Made by a program: the position numbers and the translations under genes. A stretch of DNA of 64,000 nt from Liquidambar formosana. Taxonomy: Eukaryota; Streptophyta; Magnoliopsida; Saxifragales; Altingiaceae. The notes below the pieces were generated by a model. The model was not told the DNA's origin. It saw nothing but the letters and a program-made list of their open reading frames with translations, and made no database searches. Below, piece by piece: positions 1 to 12,393 of this stretch (its first letter is position 1; each line of letters starts with the position of its first letter). Location of the stretch: contig CM077820.1 of assembly GCA_039720395.1 (NCBI GenBank), positions 47,725,425 to 47,789,424 on the forward strand, given 5' to 3'.

Positions 1-1522
1 GATAATGACTGGTGTAAATGTTAAAGTTTTATACCAAGTGTAAACAGAACCCTCCCCACATATATATAGACATAGATTCTTTAGATTTTCACGATATAAT
101 ATGTAAAACATTCTTCCTTCTTTCATGTTCCTTACAAAGAAAAAGAAAACAAAAAAAAAAAAACAAACAAACAAACAAACAAACAAACAAACTCTAATTG
201 AAAATGCCACTTGACTGTGGTAAAGTTTTATCGGTATCCTACTAAAGGCTCAAATTTGAAACCAATCTTCATGTAACTGGCTAACCATCTAAAAATTGCC
301 CCCTCCCCACACAATAGAAAAGGGGAAATTTTTTGCTCTTCTTTCTTCCTTTTACAAAACTAATTTTTGTTGGAAATATTGAACAAAAACATAGATGTCG
401 AAAATCAAAATATACAAAAATATAATTTATAATAAAAGAAATAGACTTATCAATTAAGGCATGTGCGAATACTATCTTAAGAGTTGATTTGCCCCCTCGA
501 AGTGAATCACTCAATACATTTAAGTCCTCTAGCGTCCCAACCTTTCAGGATACAACAATCGTATTTCTCGTACACGTGCACTTGCAAGTATAAGGAATCG
601 AACAACTCTAAATCGTTTCATAAAAATATGCAACAAAAATTGAAGAATGATAGATAGAAGTTTATACATAGAGAGAAAATAAAGATTGGGAAAAGGTTTT
701 ATAAAACTCTTGTGGTTTTTCTCATCCAAAAAGAAGAAGAAGACAACAAAAAACCATCAAAAAAATAATAGTGGAAAAACCATTTCTCCTCCAAAAGATG
801 TGTAACCCCCCAACCACAATATGCCCACTAACTCATAATAATGGACCAAATAAATAAATCACATAATGGTCATAAAATCACATATAATAAATAATAATTT
901 GAATCACACATTTTTTATTTTATTTACAAAAAATACAACTTCTTTTAGAATTTTTAGTTTGTCCCATTGTTAATTGTCCCAATTTTAATAAAATCATTCA
1001 TGTGATCTCTATACTTGTGAGTGCACGCTTATATAAAGATATGTTGGTCTCTGTACACTCTAATCACCCATTGTTCCTTTCAACTAGCGTCTACATTAGA
1101 GTATGGTGTCCCACTAAATGCATGGCATTATGGGTGATTGGACTGGATAGAACCAAAAGCTTTTACTTTGATGCATCATGCAAATGATGTGCATGGGATG
1201 AAAATTTTTTAACTCAAATCAATAATGTTTTATATGGATCCATTAAATGGACAGTGTGGGTGATTGAAATTATACAAATTTTATTAATATAGATAATTAG
1301 AAATAATGTCTTTAAATGGACAATATGGGTGATTACAAATGACCTATGTGCATTGGTGTTGAATGTTCTAAAACATTGGAGAGCCAAACTACACTTCATG
1401 AAAGTCACCGATGTACTGATATGCACATTCTTCTTTGTCAAATATTCCATCTGCTAATGTTGTTGATGATTTCAAAACTATATTGTTGGTCACACAACTT
1501 GATCACTTCTTTCTTCTTCTTT

Positions 1523-1559
<37 letters not shown>

Positions 1560-4390
1560 AATGGGTAGGATGCGGGAGAGAAAATGTCACAGGACCACAC
1601 ATCAACAAGACTGAATAGAGATAATGAAGTGGCATATAAAATTGCTAGGCAAGCCACAACTTAATCACTTGCATAGATCAAGAAGAATAAATTTAAACAC
1701 ACACACACACAAAATGTTAATGATAGATCATACATTGAAGAAGGAAAACCTTAAAAATAAAATGAAAATAAACATAAAAATAAAATATATTTCTTACCTT
1801 GCTTAATTAGATCTTGATGAGATTGCTTTTGATGCAATGATGGTTTAATAGAGATTTTAAAATCAAGATAGTGGGAATGTGTAGTGTAACAATCTTGAGA
1901 ATTTTAGTTAAATAGTTCTAATTAGTATATAGGCTTACAACATGATTATATTTAATTAAGTTAATTAGGGTGGTATGAGTCATTATCGTCATCATTATTA
2001 TATCATCAGCATTACATATTTGGATATCATTCGAAATTGATCACTCAATTAGTGTTTTATAGGTGAGAATCAACCCCTCCTTTCGTTCTGTATTGATTCA
2101 TAACCTCAATTTAATGTTTGATTCTATGAAATTTGAATTTTTTGAAGCCTGAAATAATGTCTTAATGGAGTCCGAATTTTTGTGTTTTCATTATCTCTAT
2201 AGACTCAATAATTCTACACAATTGTTAAGGCTTTAACCTCCCTTTAGAGTATAGTTAGTATTTATAAAACTTGGTGAGGAATAGGTTGACATAGAGCCGA
2301 GGCTTAATTTAATTTGTTAAGCCAAGGCTTTCTGATACGAGGCCAACTTTGATCATGGCCTTGCGATTCCATTCCACCATTCCTTGTATAGACTTGCTAA
2401 CATAGGATCCCAACGATTTTCTCAAGCAAAAACTTGTATAAGAGTAGGGAGGGTATTTGAAGCTCAAAATTTGGGTAAGGTTTATAATGTCCAAAACTTT
2501 GATAGAAACTTTGAGTTATTGTGTTAGATTTGATTTAAATAAATCATATAATATGAAAATAAACATCATAAGTTTCACATGGTGCTTGAACGATTAAGTG
2601 TAACTACTGTCCTTACAAATGGAATGACAACCTCAATCTCTTTTGTGGCTAAAAGTAAACGAGCCCGTGAAGACAACACGTTAAGAGCTACCAACACCCC
2701 ATCGCGCCTTTCATTGTCAAGGATCTTTCGTTGTTGAGGATCTTAGTGGCTTTGGCAAATGCAATCTGACAAATCATCAAAGCAATAGTGTTGATTTCTT
2801 TATGCCATCCCAAAAATTCAACCTATAAGAAAAAAATTTATATTGTTATAATAATCATAAGAATAATAATAACACCAAATTCATTATTAAAAGATAGTAA
2901 AAATAAGACAACATATGACTTTACCTTGTCATTTACAATTTCAATATTAATCTCTACCTTAATCATCTTTAAATCCTCCACTTTTACCATTAATGCATCC
3001 ATGGTTTCTATAAGTGGGATAGATTGGGTATGGTTCGGACCCATAACCCTAACATTGAAAAAAAAATGTCATCTAACAATTAAGAATAATGATTAGAAAG
3101 TAAAACATAACAAGTTTAAATCACCCTCACACACAAAAAAAACAAAAAACAAAAACAAAAGAAAACAAATAAAAACAAAGGTTATAAATAGCCTAATGCT
3201 TTGATTTTAATTTATTTTGTTTTTTTCTTCTTTTTTTTAAGAGTGGGGAATAGTTCTATTCACTAAATAATCTCCGAAGTCCAAAGTTATTTTTGTGACT
3301 CTAATAAGTTCATTATTTGCCATTTCTAAAAAAACAGCTCCTACGTAGTAGACATTGCTTCGTTAGATGTTTTCCTCGAAGTCTAGAAGTGGGCTTGCGG
3401 TCTTCATGCCTCTTCCTCGAAGTCTAGAAGTTGTGCTTGTTTACCAAAAATCTGACAAGCCTCTGCATGTTACAGTGAGAAACATTATTAAATTAGTTAC
3501 CAAAAAAAATGATTACTTAATTATTCAACAAAAATCATATATAAAACAAGATTTAATTATATCTTTATGGGATCATAAAGTATGCAATATAACACCATCT
3601 TTTAGAAGGACATTTCATTTTAACAAACAAATTGTACAAATGATACAACACGTTTTAATACGGATACTTACTTGCATTGATTCAACTACAACTTGGATAA
3701 AAAACAATTCACCATGTAAGGTGAAAAAAGAAAAAAAAAAAAAAAAAAAAAAGGAAGAAGAAGAAGAAGTAAACTGATGAGGTAGGTTTTCTTTCACCCC
3801 TGGATGAGAGAGAGAATTTTATTTTGAATAAGTAGTAAAGTTGGAAATTGAATCAAAGAGCTTTCATGCTTTTAGCATGAGAAGAGAGGTCACCAGCTAG
3901 CTGTTGATAATCATATTTCTCCAACAGGTATGGAAATAGATGGTGGTGACTGATGAGGACAAAAAATTGAGAGGTTCATCTGTTGTGTTTAGATATTAGT
4001 TCTAGTATTTTTTTTTTTTTTTCATTTTTTTTTTTTAAGCTCCCAATTTAAATGAAAGAAAGAAAGAGAAATTCCTCTCAACGCACTTTAGAAACCTCTC
4101 TTTCACCCTATTTTCTTTACCTAGGCTAACTTACGCACTAGCTTGCCATCATGGACTGCAAAGGCCTCCCACGGATAATGAAGAGGCTGACCCACAAATA
4201 AATCCAAAAAATACTAAACAAACTCTTACCAGTCCACTAGATAAGAGATTATCACGTAACAGTAACCCGTATGAATGATAATATGAATGGTAGTAATGTC
4301 ATCACTCTTGATGATGGATTTGTGCCTTAAATACTATGTAAAGTTTGTTGAAAAGTTTAAGTTCGAATTGGATACCCAAACATGCCTGAT
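1..4390. other. Intergenic, repeat-rich spacer
   Basis: I find no gene here. The stretch is AT-rich, with long A and T runs (for example a T run at about 1528-1557 and A runs near 3730-3750), a short CA run near 1699, and several diverged short repeats. Near 1250 and 1330 two related pieces share the motif TGGGTGATT after a TAAATGGACA motif, which suggests an old mobile element. At 3375-3390 and 3415-3430 the motif CCTCGAAGTCTAGAAGT occurs twice. Open frames in this area are short and of low complexity, and none shows a recognisable domain. Confidence 0.6.
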
Positions 4391-4893
4391 ATAATTTGAT
4401 TTTTACAGTTGACCACATAGCAATCTCTTTTGTGCACATGCATTAAAAGTGTAAGTCTTTATCTACAAATTATAATCCAAAACTAATGATGTAGCATTAA
4501 TCCTCCTAACTAAATGATCTAACAAAATTATATTTAGGTGCAGAGAAAATACAGCCAAGTTGTTCAAAAGATTAATGAGAAGCAAAAGTACCGTTTATAT
4601 CTCTTTTTGGAACCACATGGGCATAGTGCATTCCTACTTATTTGCCCACTTTTAGCCAAGTTAGACTGGGCAAGATCCAGAGGTGTTGATCCCATCAGCT
4701 TTTGCACCTACAGAGATGAAACTTCAATCGATATATATTTGCCAAACAGAATACATGAGCATGCCCAATGAATGATCTAGAGAAAATAGCCAAAACAGAG
4801 AATGTTCTGCTGGATTTCAGTTTTGAGCCGTAAAACAGACCAGGGGGTCCAATTGTACAAACCATCAACAACTAGAAAAGGGGGGAAAGGGTG
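4391..4893. repeat. 503-bp dispersed duplication, copy 1
   Basis: This block matches 12394-12896 in the same orientation at a constant offset of 8003 bases, with no length change. By hand I count about 14 substitutions, so the copies are roughly 97% identical. It does not begin with TG or end with CA, and I see no matching flanking duplication, so it does not look like an LTR pair. An open frame of 77 codons (4538-4771) lies inside; I do not recognise its product, and it is probably not a gene. The spacer from 4894 to 5398 holds nothing else I can name apart from an A run at about 5320-5336. Confidence 0.85.
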
Positions 4894-5398
4894 ATAACGC
4901 TGACCCAAAAAATGAGGATCTACCTCCTTGATTATTGGTCATGACTCATGTGGTATAATATGTATAAAGCTGGAATGATAAACAAGGGAAGTCCAGTTAT
5001 CACGATCGTGATTTCCTCCATTCCCTTCTCCTATATTTCTTGTATGTAAATATATTCAATTCTAATTGTAATTAATATTTTCTAGGTAAGTCAAATCTAT
5101 TAAATTCCTGAAATTGTGGAGCATAATCAATAAGATCTCTTACCCATATATATTTGTATGGGCAGTGGTGGTATTTTTAGTGTTGCTGTTAGCCTTCAAA
5201 ATGAGAAAACGTGGTCTTTTTGCTTTGCTGGTGGACTTTAGGCAAAAAAGTTTTATTTGGTGACTTGTCACTTTAACATAATGGAAAACATGTACCTATT
5301 TCTAATTCCACCCCCCCCAAAAAAAAAAAAAAAAAATGAACAGCAGCAACCATATGTGTCATTTTGTAGAATGCTATAGGTGGAAAAATTGCTGGCGT

Positions 5399-5742
5399 AT
5401 AGACCCTCTCTCTCATAGATACCCCTCACAGTAATAGAGAAATTCTCGTTTTCATTTGATGGAGAAACTCTTAGTCAACCTTTTTTTTTCCTTTTTTTTT
5501 TTCTTTTTTTTAAATTTTTTTATTTTGATATTAGTAGCTTCCAAGATGCAAATGCATCCAACTAATTCCCTTAGACCCTCTCTCTCATAGATACCCCTCA
5601 CAGTGATAGAGAAATTCTCATTTTCATTTGATGGAGAACTCTTAGTCAACCTTTTTTTTTTCCTTTTTTTTAATTTTTTAATTTTTTTTATTTTGATATT
5701 AGTAGCTTCCAAATGCAAATGCATCCAACTAATTCCCTTAGG
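5399..5742. repeat. Tandem duplication, two units of about 172 bp
   Basis: The unit begins with TAGACCCTCTCTCTCATAGA and ends with ATCCAACTAATTCCCT. Unit 1 covers about 5399-5570 and unit 2 about 5571-5742. Each contains a T-rich core that differs slightly in run length. The two units are otherwise nearly identical, so the duplication is recent. No coding content is recognisable. Confidence 0.85.
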
Positions 5743-6049
5743 CACATGCATGTAGTTCTCTGTCATCCATCCCACATGCACCGGGTAATAATCTTCTATT
5801 TAGAGGCATAATAATCTTCTATGTAGATGTAGTTGTACTCAATAGGAAGGGCCGGTTTTGAACATAGGCGAGCAAGGCAGCACCTAGGGCTCCACATTTT
5901 GGATTAAAAAAAAAAAAAAAATTAGAGCCCCATTTTAGAACTAATCCTTGTAGTAGAATTTTGGGAGGACTTTTACCTCTACAAGTCATTGCATATGGAT
6001 TTTTCTCAAATTTCCCCTAAATTCTGGAATGGCTTTTATTTTGGGGTAT

Positions 6050-6493
6050 TAAGGAGAAGCAATGGAGATTTTATCAAGGGCTTTGCTGTTAATATTGTTA
6101 TTACAACCAATATTATTAGCTATTTGCATGGGTCTAGCCCCTACTTGCACAACAATTAGGCTCTACTCAAGGATTGCTTGAAGCTCCTGACTGAGTTTCA
6201 ATATGCTCCAATCTCTTTTTTGTTACAGGAGAGCAAATTTTGCCGCAAATGCTCTAGCTTCCTATGCAGGCGAGGACTACTCTGTTAATTTGTTTTTTCT
6301 TTATTTTTTTTTTCCTTTTTTCTAATTTTCGCCTTATAGTACTATTAGCTCTTGAATGGTTCTACTCTACCCTTGCCGGATTTGTAGGAATGAAAGCTAT
6401 GTAAACACTTTTATATTTATACAAATTTGGGCACTTCTATATTTATATAAAATAAAACGGGACTACTATTTTATTCCACAAAAAAAAAAAAAA
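6050..6493 (+). mobile_element. LINE (L1-like) 3' end remnant
   Basis: Around 6145-6280 interrupted frames give peptides typical of the C-terminal RNase H-like domain of plant LINE polyproteins: ALLKDCLKLLTEFQYAP, then after a frame change YRRANFAANALASYAG. About 200 bases of AT-rich 3' tail follow, ending in an A run at 6479-6493 that resembles a LINE poly(A) tail. The fragment is 5'-truncated and broken by frameshifts, so it is dead. The 5' limit is uncertain. The bases between this remnant and 7100 hold nothing I recognise. Confidence 0.55.
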
Positions 6494-7101
6494 GGAAAAA
6501 AGTTGGTGGGTATAATAAATATTCAATAAAGACAGGTAGAGAAAAGTTGGCAAGTATAACTCATTAACTCACGCACAATAGGTATGACGACTGATACTGC
6601 TCCCTCTCTCGCTCGTTCCAATAATAGATTCGTTAACTCACCTTTCCTTATAGTTAAGGAGACCGTAATAGGAAACACTATAAAGTTTTTTATGAAATTT
6701 ATTTATAAATAGGCTTCCCTTTTACACTCCATACTTGAAAATCCTAATAACTTGTCCCATTGATGGTGAAGAGGAACAAATAAAGAAAGACCAACTTTCT
6801 AACCGTGAGTCTTTTTTGCAAAGGTTTGTTAATTGGATTCAATGGCTTCACTGATAGGCGAATATAATTTATCATTATTATATTCTCTGTGTTTTAGCTT
6901 TCTAGTATAGATTTAATTATTGTTTTATCAACTGGTATCAAAATCATCATGCTAAGGTTAGAACCACGATTAAAGTATTGATATTTTGGTATGGCATTCA
7001 TCCAAAAAACCTCTTACCACGGGCGGACCTGTGTAAAGGATTTTGTTTCCCCTTTTTATATATTGTTAAATAAATAACAATTGCTGTAAAAGGATTTTAG
7101 G

Positions 7102-8284
7102 CTATGAAGCACGGATTCTTCAAAACCCCCCAAGAATCCGTATCGGATATGGATTCGCTTGGGATACGGCTGGATATGCACAGGATACGTTCCGTACGTA
7201 TCAGAACAGTACCAAGTTCAAAAAATGGATCGGATACGTGGGGATACGCCGGGGATACGCTTTGGATTCGTGTGGATACGTAATGGATACGTAAAAGGGA
7301 TATTTTGTAAATATTTTTTAAAAAAACGGGGTATTGAAAGGAAATTTAAAAAATTAAGGGGTCAAATTAAAAGAAAAAAATTGGTAGATTGTACTTACCT
7401 CCCCACACCACTCACCGAAAAGTGGAAACCATTTTTGCGATCAAACCGTTGGAAAGTGGAAACCCATTTGTGCGATCAGACAAACGGTGAACTTAGAAAC
7501 CCATTTGTGCGAACCCTTCTCTCTCTCTCTCCTAGGGTTTTCTCCTCCCTCCACCTTCTCTCTCCTAGGGTTTGGACGTTTGGTGTTCTCTTCTCTCTTC
7601 CGAAGGTGTTGAATGATGGATGAACCATAGACCCTAGTCACGGCTGGAGGACTGCTCGAGTTGCGTGTCGTCGTCTTCCTTGAGAACTACTCGAGTTGCA
7701 GAGCTATCATGGGGGTTCTTCTCACTCGACTTCAGTGCTGCTGTGATGATGGATTTTGGTTCTCGATTTGAGTTCCCTTTCTCTCGACTTGCGGTGCTCT
7801 GGTCTTGGCTGTGCTGTTCTCGCTCTCTCGCTCTCTCCTGCTCTCGCTCTCTCTCTCTCTCTCGCTATCTCTCTCTTCTATTGGTGTGGTTCTGCTCTCC
7901 CTGAAAGGTTAGTTTTTTTCAAGTAATTGTATGCATTCTGTACGCATAAAGTTACTATCTTTCATATTATATGCATAAACCATAAAGTTAGTCAATGTTT
8001 ATATATAAGCTATAAGGTCAGCATTATGGCTTTAAGGGTTTTTTATTTCGGAAGTATGTATGTTCTATTTATTTTGGCATATTAATTGTTTTGTAGATGC
8101 TTTAACCTTTTTTTGTTTTATGTTTATTAATTATTATTGATGTTTTAGATAAAATATTGATATTTAAAATATTTATTTATTAACGTATCCCGTCGTATCA
8201 TATTCTACATTTGTTTAGAATTACCGAATCGGCGTATCCGTATCGTATCCTATCCGAATCCGTATCCGTATCCATGCTTCATAG
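7102..8284. mobile_element. Non-autonomous hAT transposon with GGATACG subterminal arrays
   Basis: The element starts CTATGAAGCACGGATTC and ends with the near-perfect inverted complement (GTATCCATGCTTCATAG), matching at 15 of 17 bases. It is flanked by a perfect 8-bp direct repeat, ATTTTAGG, at 7094-7101 and 8285-8292, the target duplication size of the hAT superfamily. Both ends are packed with copies of GGATACG or its complement (about 7140-7300 and 8185-8275), which resemble the subterminal transposase-binding repeats of hAT elements. There is no transposase frame. The interior (about 7420-7900) is rich in CT tracts and CTAGGGTTTT boxes like a plant promoter or 5' UTR, and contains three imperfect repeats of GAAACCCATTTGTGCGA. 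Confidence 0.88.
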
Positions 8285-8693
8285 ATTTTAGGTTTTGCCC
8301 GAAACCCTTGCAATCGTGGACTGGGTTTTCCAGCCAGTGGCCGGCAAAGCCATGAATGGGTTTTGTTTCACTCAATCTTGCAGTCATAACTGTAGTAGAT
8401 AGTTTCATCATGGGAGCCCATGTATACATATTCTGTTTATGGAACATGCTTGAACTCCGTAGTTTAGTTGGACCTCCAATTCATATAAAATTATAAACCA
8501 TATCAAAAGTGAATGATATTTATTAGATGGTTTTTTATTTAAAACCGTATTGGTATCATATGGATTGTTTTGGATAGTTTATTTTTGTTTTAAGGTATGC
8601 CATAATAACAATAAGCTAATGCTCTTCTTGCTTCAAATGTGTTGGGTCGAACCCTAAATAAATTTAAAAATAATAATAATAATAATAATAATA

Positions 8694-8935
8694 ATGGCAA
8701 CGAGCCTCTCGCAAATCTATTGCTCATATGCACCGTTGGCGCGTGTGGGATATGTGGTTAGATGTATGATCACAGGTTTGATTCTCCGTTAAGATAATCC
8801 AAGATTTAATTAAAGACCATAGTAGTGAGTTGCTGGGCTAATCTCTCTGAGAGTTTAGGTTTCATAGGTAAATCCACTAGATCCTGCTATGAGATGGTTC
8901 TACGTTATAAAATAATAATAATAATAATTCATAAA
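8694..8935 (+). mobile_element. Possible SINE with AAT-rich tail
   Basis: This piece lies between an (AAT)n run (about 8668-8693) and another (AAT)n run (about 8911-8930). It contains a box-B-like motif, GGTTTGATTC, preceded by a weaker box-A-like motif, GTGGTTAGATG, as in tRNA-derived SINEs. The body is about 220 bases and ends in an A/T-rich simple tail. I saw no clear target duplication, so the call is tentative. Confidence 0.35.
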
Positions 8936-8966
8936 CTTGTTTTATGCAGCAAGGGGCAAAGAGACA

Positions 8967-9679
8967 ATGGACAGAGATGGAGATATAAGCGAAAAGGTAA
9001 TTAAGTTTTCAGCAGCAAACATGTGTGTGTATATATTTATATAGGAAAAAAGATCAATTGAAATTTATTTACTTATTTTGTCTGATTGATGTGGAAAATG
9101 TAGATTCAAGATTTGATAATGGCCGTTGATGATAAAATATCAGAGGTAAAAGGACAATGTAAAGCTATCAATGACGAAAGGGTATGAAGAGAACATCCAT
9201 TAAAAAAATTATTGCGATAGCTACCACTCATCAATATCAATTGAAATTTTTTTATTTATTTTGTCTGATTGATGTGGAAAATGTAGATTGAAGATTTGAT
9301 AATGGCCGTTGATGATGAAATATCAGAGGTAGAAAGACAATGTAAAGCAATCAATGACAAAAGGGTATGAAGAGAACATTATTAAAAAAATTATTGTGAT
9401 AGCTACCACTCATCAATATCAATCATGTTATTCCTTTTTTTTTCATTTCTTCTTTTCTCTGCTTTCCAGGAGGAGATAATCCGAAGAAAAAGGAAACTGC
9501 GCGAGGTTGAAGATGAACTGGCTGGTTTGATCTCTGATGCCAAGCGCAAGGCTGATGAACTAAAAAAGTCTGGACAGGAAAAGATCGAACGAGGAAAGAA
9601 CTACGAGGCATTATATTCTCACGCGATGTACATGTGCAATCTAGCCAAAGAATTTGTGCCCGAGGATGAGGATGAGTGA
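8967..9679 (+). CDS. Small acidic coiled-coil protein, function unknown
   Basis: Four exons join in frame: 8967-8996, 9104-9181, 9287-9364 and 9470-9679, all with GT-AG introns. The product is 131 residues. It is very rich in Glu, Lys, Arg and Asp with heptad-like spacing over almost its whole length, so it should form a coiled coil, and it ends in an acidic tail (EFVPEDEDE). Exons 2 and 3 are tandem copies of one 78-nt exon; each encodes a version of DLIMAVDDKISEVKGQCKAI with few changes. The first exon is open to 8950 just after a splice acceptor, so more 5' exons may exist and the ATG at 8967 is only the first visible one. I do not recognise the family. A weak resemblance to kinetochore-type coiled coils is not enough for a name. 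There is no signal peptide or membrane segment. Confidence 0.6.
9053..9420 (+). repeat. Tandem duplication of an exon with flanking intron (183-bp unit)
   Basis: Unit 1 (9053-9235) and unit 2 (9236 to about 9420) each contain the end of an intron, a complete 78-nt exon and the next splice donor. The spacing between equivalent bases is exactly 183. Because the exon is 26 codons with phase 0 on both sides, the duplication keeps the reading frame and adds one coiled-coil segment to the protein. Confidence 0.9.
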
Positions 9680-12393
9680 AGGACTTGTGCAGGAATTAAA
9701 ACTTTTAGTATCTGATTTTTACTAACAAGTGATATAGAACTCATCACAAAGCAGGAGAATCTGTTATTTTCTTGATATGTTTTCGGATCAAAGTTTTTGT
9801 TTAGGGTCTTTGTTTTGTTATGATTTTTTGGGTTTTGCTTTGATATGCCATATTTGGGGATTTGTGATGAAAAAAGAGGTCAGTTGGTTGGTCTCGTACG
9901 GGACAGGTGAAGGGTGTGGAATATGGGGTTATTGAAGAGGAAGTTGAGGAAGAGTTTTTATCAGTGAGGTTTGTTGAATCGAGAAAAACTTGTATATAAC
10001 TGTAAAACGGTTGATGATATCATGAGTTAAATGGGAATAGAGTAAAATGAAAATATCATATAAAAATATTTTTATTTTGCTTCACTTCCATTGACTCATA
10101 ATACCACGTGATTGGGTCACAGTTACACTAGTTTGGACCAGTGGATGGGAGGGTTAACTTTTGTTTGAATTTTTTTTTTTTTTTGTTTTCTAAGCTCTAA
10201 AATTAAAGAAATCATTTAAAGTGGCCCTCTACCAACATTTTTACTTTCTTTTTCTTTTCTTTCTTTCTTTTCTTTTTTCTCTAACAGGAAATAACAAGAG
10301 CCAAAAGAAAATAAATTTTGAATTTAAATAATTGATATAGAAACTAAAATATTCATTAATAATATTTTTTTTTTCAATAAATTTCCAATTGTCCGAGACG
10401 ACTCTTTTGTCATAAGCTATTGAGTAGATCATTGTACACAACACCATCTCATAGAAGGACAATTTTGAGAGGCAAGGGATGAGGGATTGAGAGAGGGTAC
10501 AGCGTAAGATTAAACTTTTGGGTAATGAAAACCTCTTTCATGTTCAAAATCAAACATTGTCCCCTCTAAAATCATTTTGACCATTGCTTGATTTTGAACA
10601 TTTGGGGGATATTGCTTGATTTTGAACATCAAGGGGTTTTTTTATGAGTCCCCATATTCAAGGAGTCATCTGCAATATATCTTAGAAATTATGCAGTAAG
10701 AATAAAAAAATGAAAATTTTATGTTCGCCCGTAGACTTTGTTCTTAAACACTTCAATTTCAAAGCGCACAGTGAATTTTTTTTCAACCAAAAATACTTCC
10801 AAGTGATTTAGGTCACATATGGACACATACCTGAAAGTGAAATTTTCAATTAACACATAATGCAATTGTTACTATTTGTAAATAGCATTCCCTACATGGT
10901 CACTGGTTTCTTACCCTTGTATTGTTAGATGACTCATCCTTTTCCTTTTTCTTAACATTAAGAAAATAATAGTTCAACTAAAGAGTTTGATCTTGCCAAC
11001 AATATGCTTGTACCAATGTTACCATCTACTTATACATAGGGACCAATACAACTTCAAAGCGCATTGTAAGTTGTGTTCTACAAAAAAATAGTTAAACAAG
11101 ATTCATATTGAATAGGAAATTATGTGTTCTCATTTATTAATTCAACAAAAATAAATATATCACTTGAAGAAGAAAAAATGTCTTCTCATTTATTATCAAA
11201 TTTGCTCTACCTGAATTTCACTACCAAAACAATGTGTAAATACAAGCTTCCTATTAGGTTAAACAACCCTTCCACCCCATGAGCAAATTTAACAGCCCAT
11301 CCACAATCAACTCATCCTACTAAAGGCTCCGATGAGACATCTTTTCAGAATGCAAATCGATTATAGCATCTCTGGGAATCTGTGTCATATATATCTACGG
11401 CTGGAGAAGGGATTTTCTTCAATATATTCCTCCTTTACTGCTCTTTATCCTTTCCACAGCACCTTCATCACCAAAAGTATGAAGACAAAAAAGCCAATCA
11501 ATTTAACAAACCACCTGCGTACATAATAAAAATCAAGTACATTCGTATTTTAAACTATCATTGTGTCATATATATATATATGCCCATTTCTCTCCCTAAG
11601 GTTCATATTACAAGAAGGCACATAATACAAATATATTAATGCTCTGTTAAAAGGCAAGATTTATTTATCTTGGAACAAAAGTATGATGGTAAGCATAAGC
11701 AAAGCTATTTTTTTCTTTTTTTCTTTTTTCTTTTTTTTTTGTTCTTTGGGTTGGTAGTAATCAAGGTAAGCATAGAAGATAATTAACTTGAAACCAGGCC
11801 CCATATTGCCTACAATGAGAAAATACGCAGTCATAAGGTTGATAAATATAGCATGTCTGAAGAGGTCACCAACTGAAACTATTCACTGGGGAAAAAGCAT
11901 TTAACAAGTTTTTGCTTTCATAAGGTAGATAAATATAGCATGTCTGACGAGGTCACCAACTGAAACATGATCATTTTGTATTTTTGTTAGAAAATGGCTT
12001 CCCGTTGAAAACCCCACTTTGTAGTTGACAAAGTTAGGAAACTAAAAAAGGCTCATGGGGAAAAAAATTAAGAATTTCAAAGTTCAAACGAGTAGGGTCT
12101 GTTGAACAAAATAACCAGAGGAGACAAAACATCAGAAAGAACCAGAGAGAGAGTGTGTGTAACCACCAACTCAGACCCTAAAACCTGCAGCTTCACCTTA
12201 GTGAATTACATAGCCCTTGCATGACAACTTTTGACCAACGCAAACAGCAAAACCCATGATTTCAAAAGCATGAACCATTTCCTTAAAAATAATATAACAA
12301 AGTTTATTTATTTAGCACAAAAAGTAGATTGTGAACACTTTTCATGTCCTCACTTCCTAATCTAGTAAAACACATAGAGAATGAGATTAATGA
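9680..12393. other. Intergenic spacer
   Basis: No gene is supported here. The first few hundred bases probably include the 3' UTR of the coiled-coil gene. A 49-bp direct repeat is present at about 11831-11879 and 11918-11966 (motif GATAAATATAGCATGTCTGA, 87-base spacing). T-rich and pyrimidine tracts occur at 10168-10184, 10249-10280 and 11708-11741. Open frames such as that near 11332-11639 are low in complexity and match nothing I know. Confidence 0.55.

Noticed and set aside
3367..3777. 136-codon frame as a gene
   Set aside because: It ends in a long Lys/Glu run from an A/GA tract and shows no domain or splice structure.
7665..7904. Ser/Leu-rich 79-codon frame as a gene
   Set aside because: It is a translation of a CT microsatellite inside the hAT element.
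12160..12250. A - strand peptide with QKLS as the missing 3' exon of the mitochondrial-protein gene
   Set aside because: No AG acceptor precedes it in the needed phase, and the following residues do not fit.
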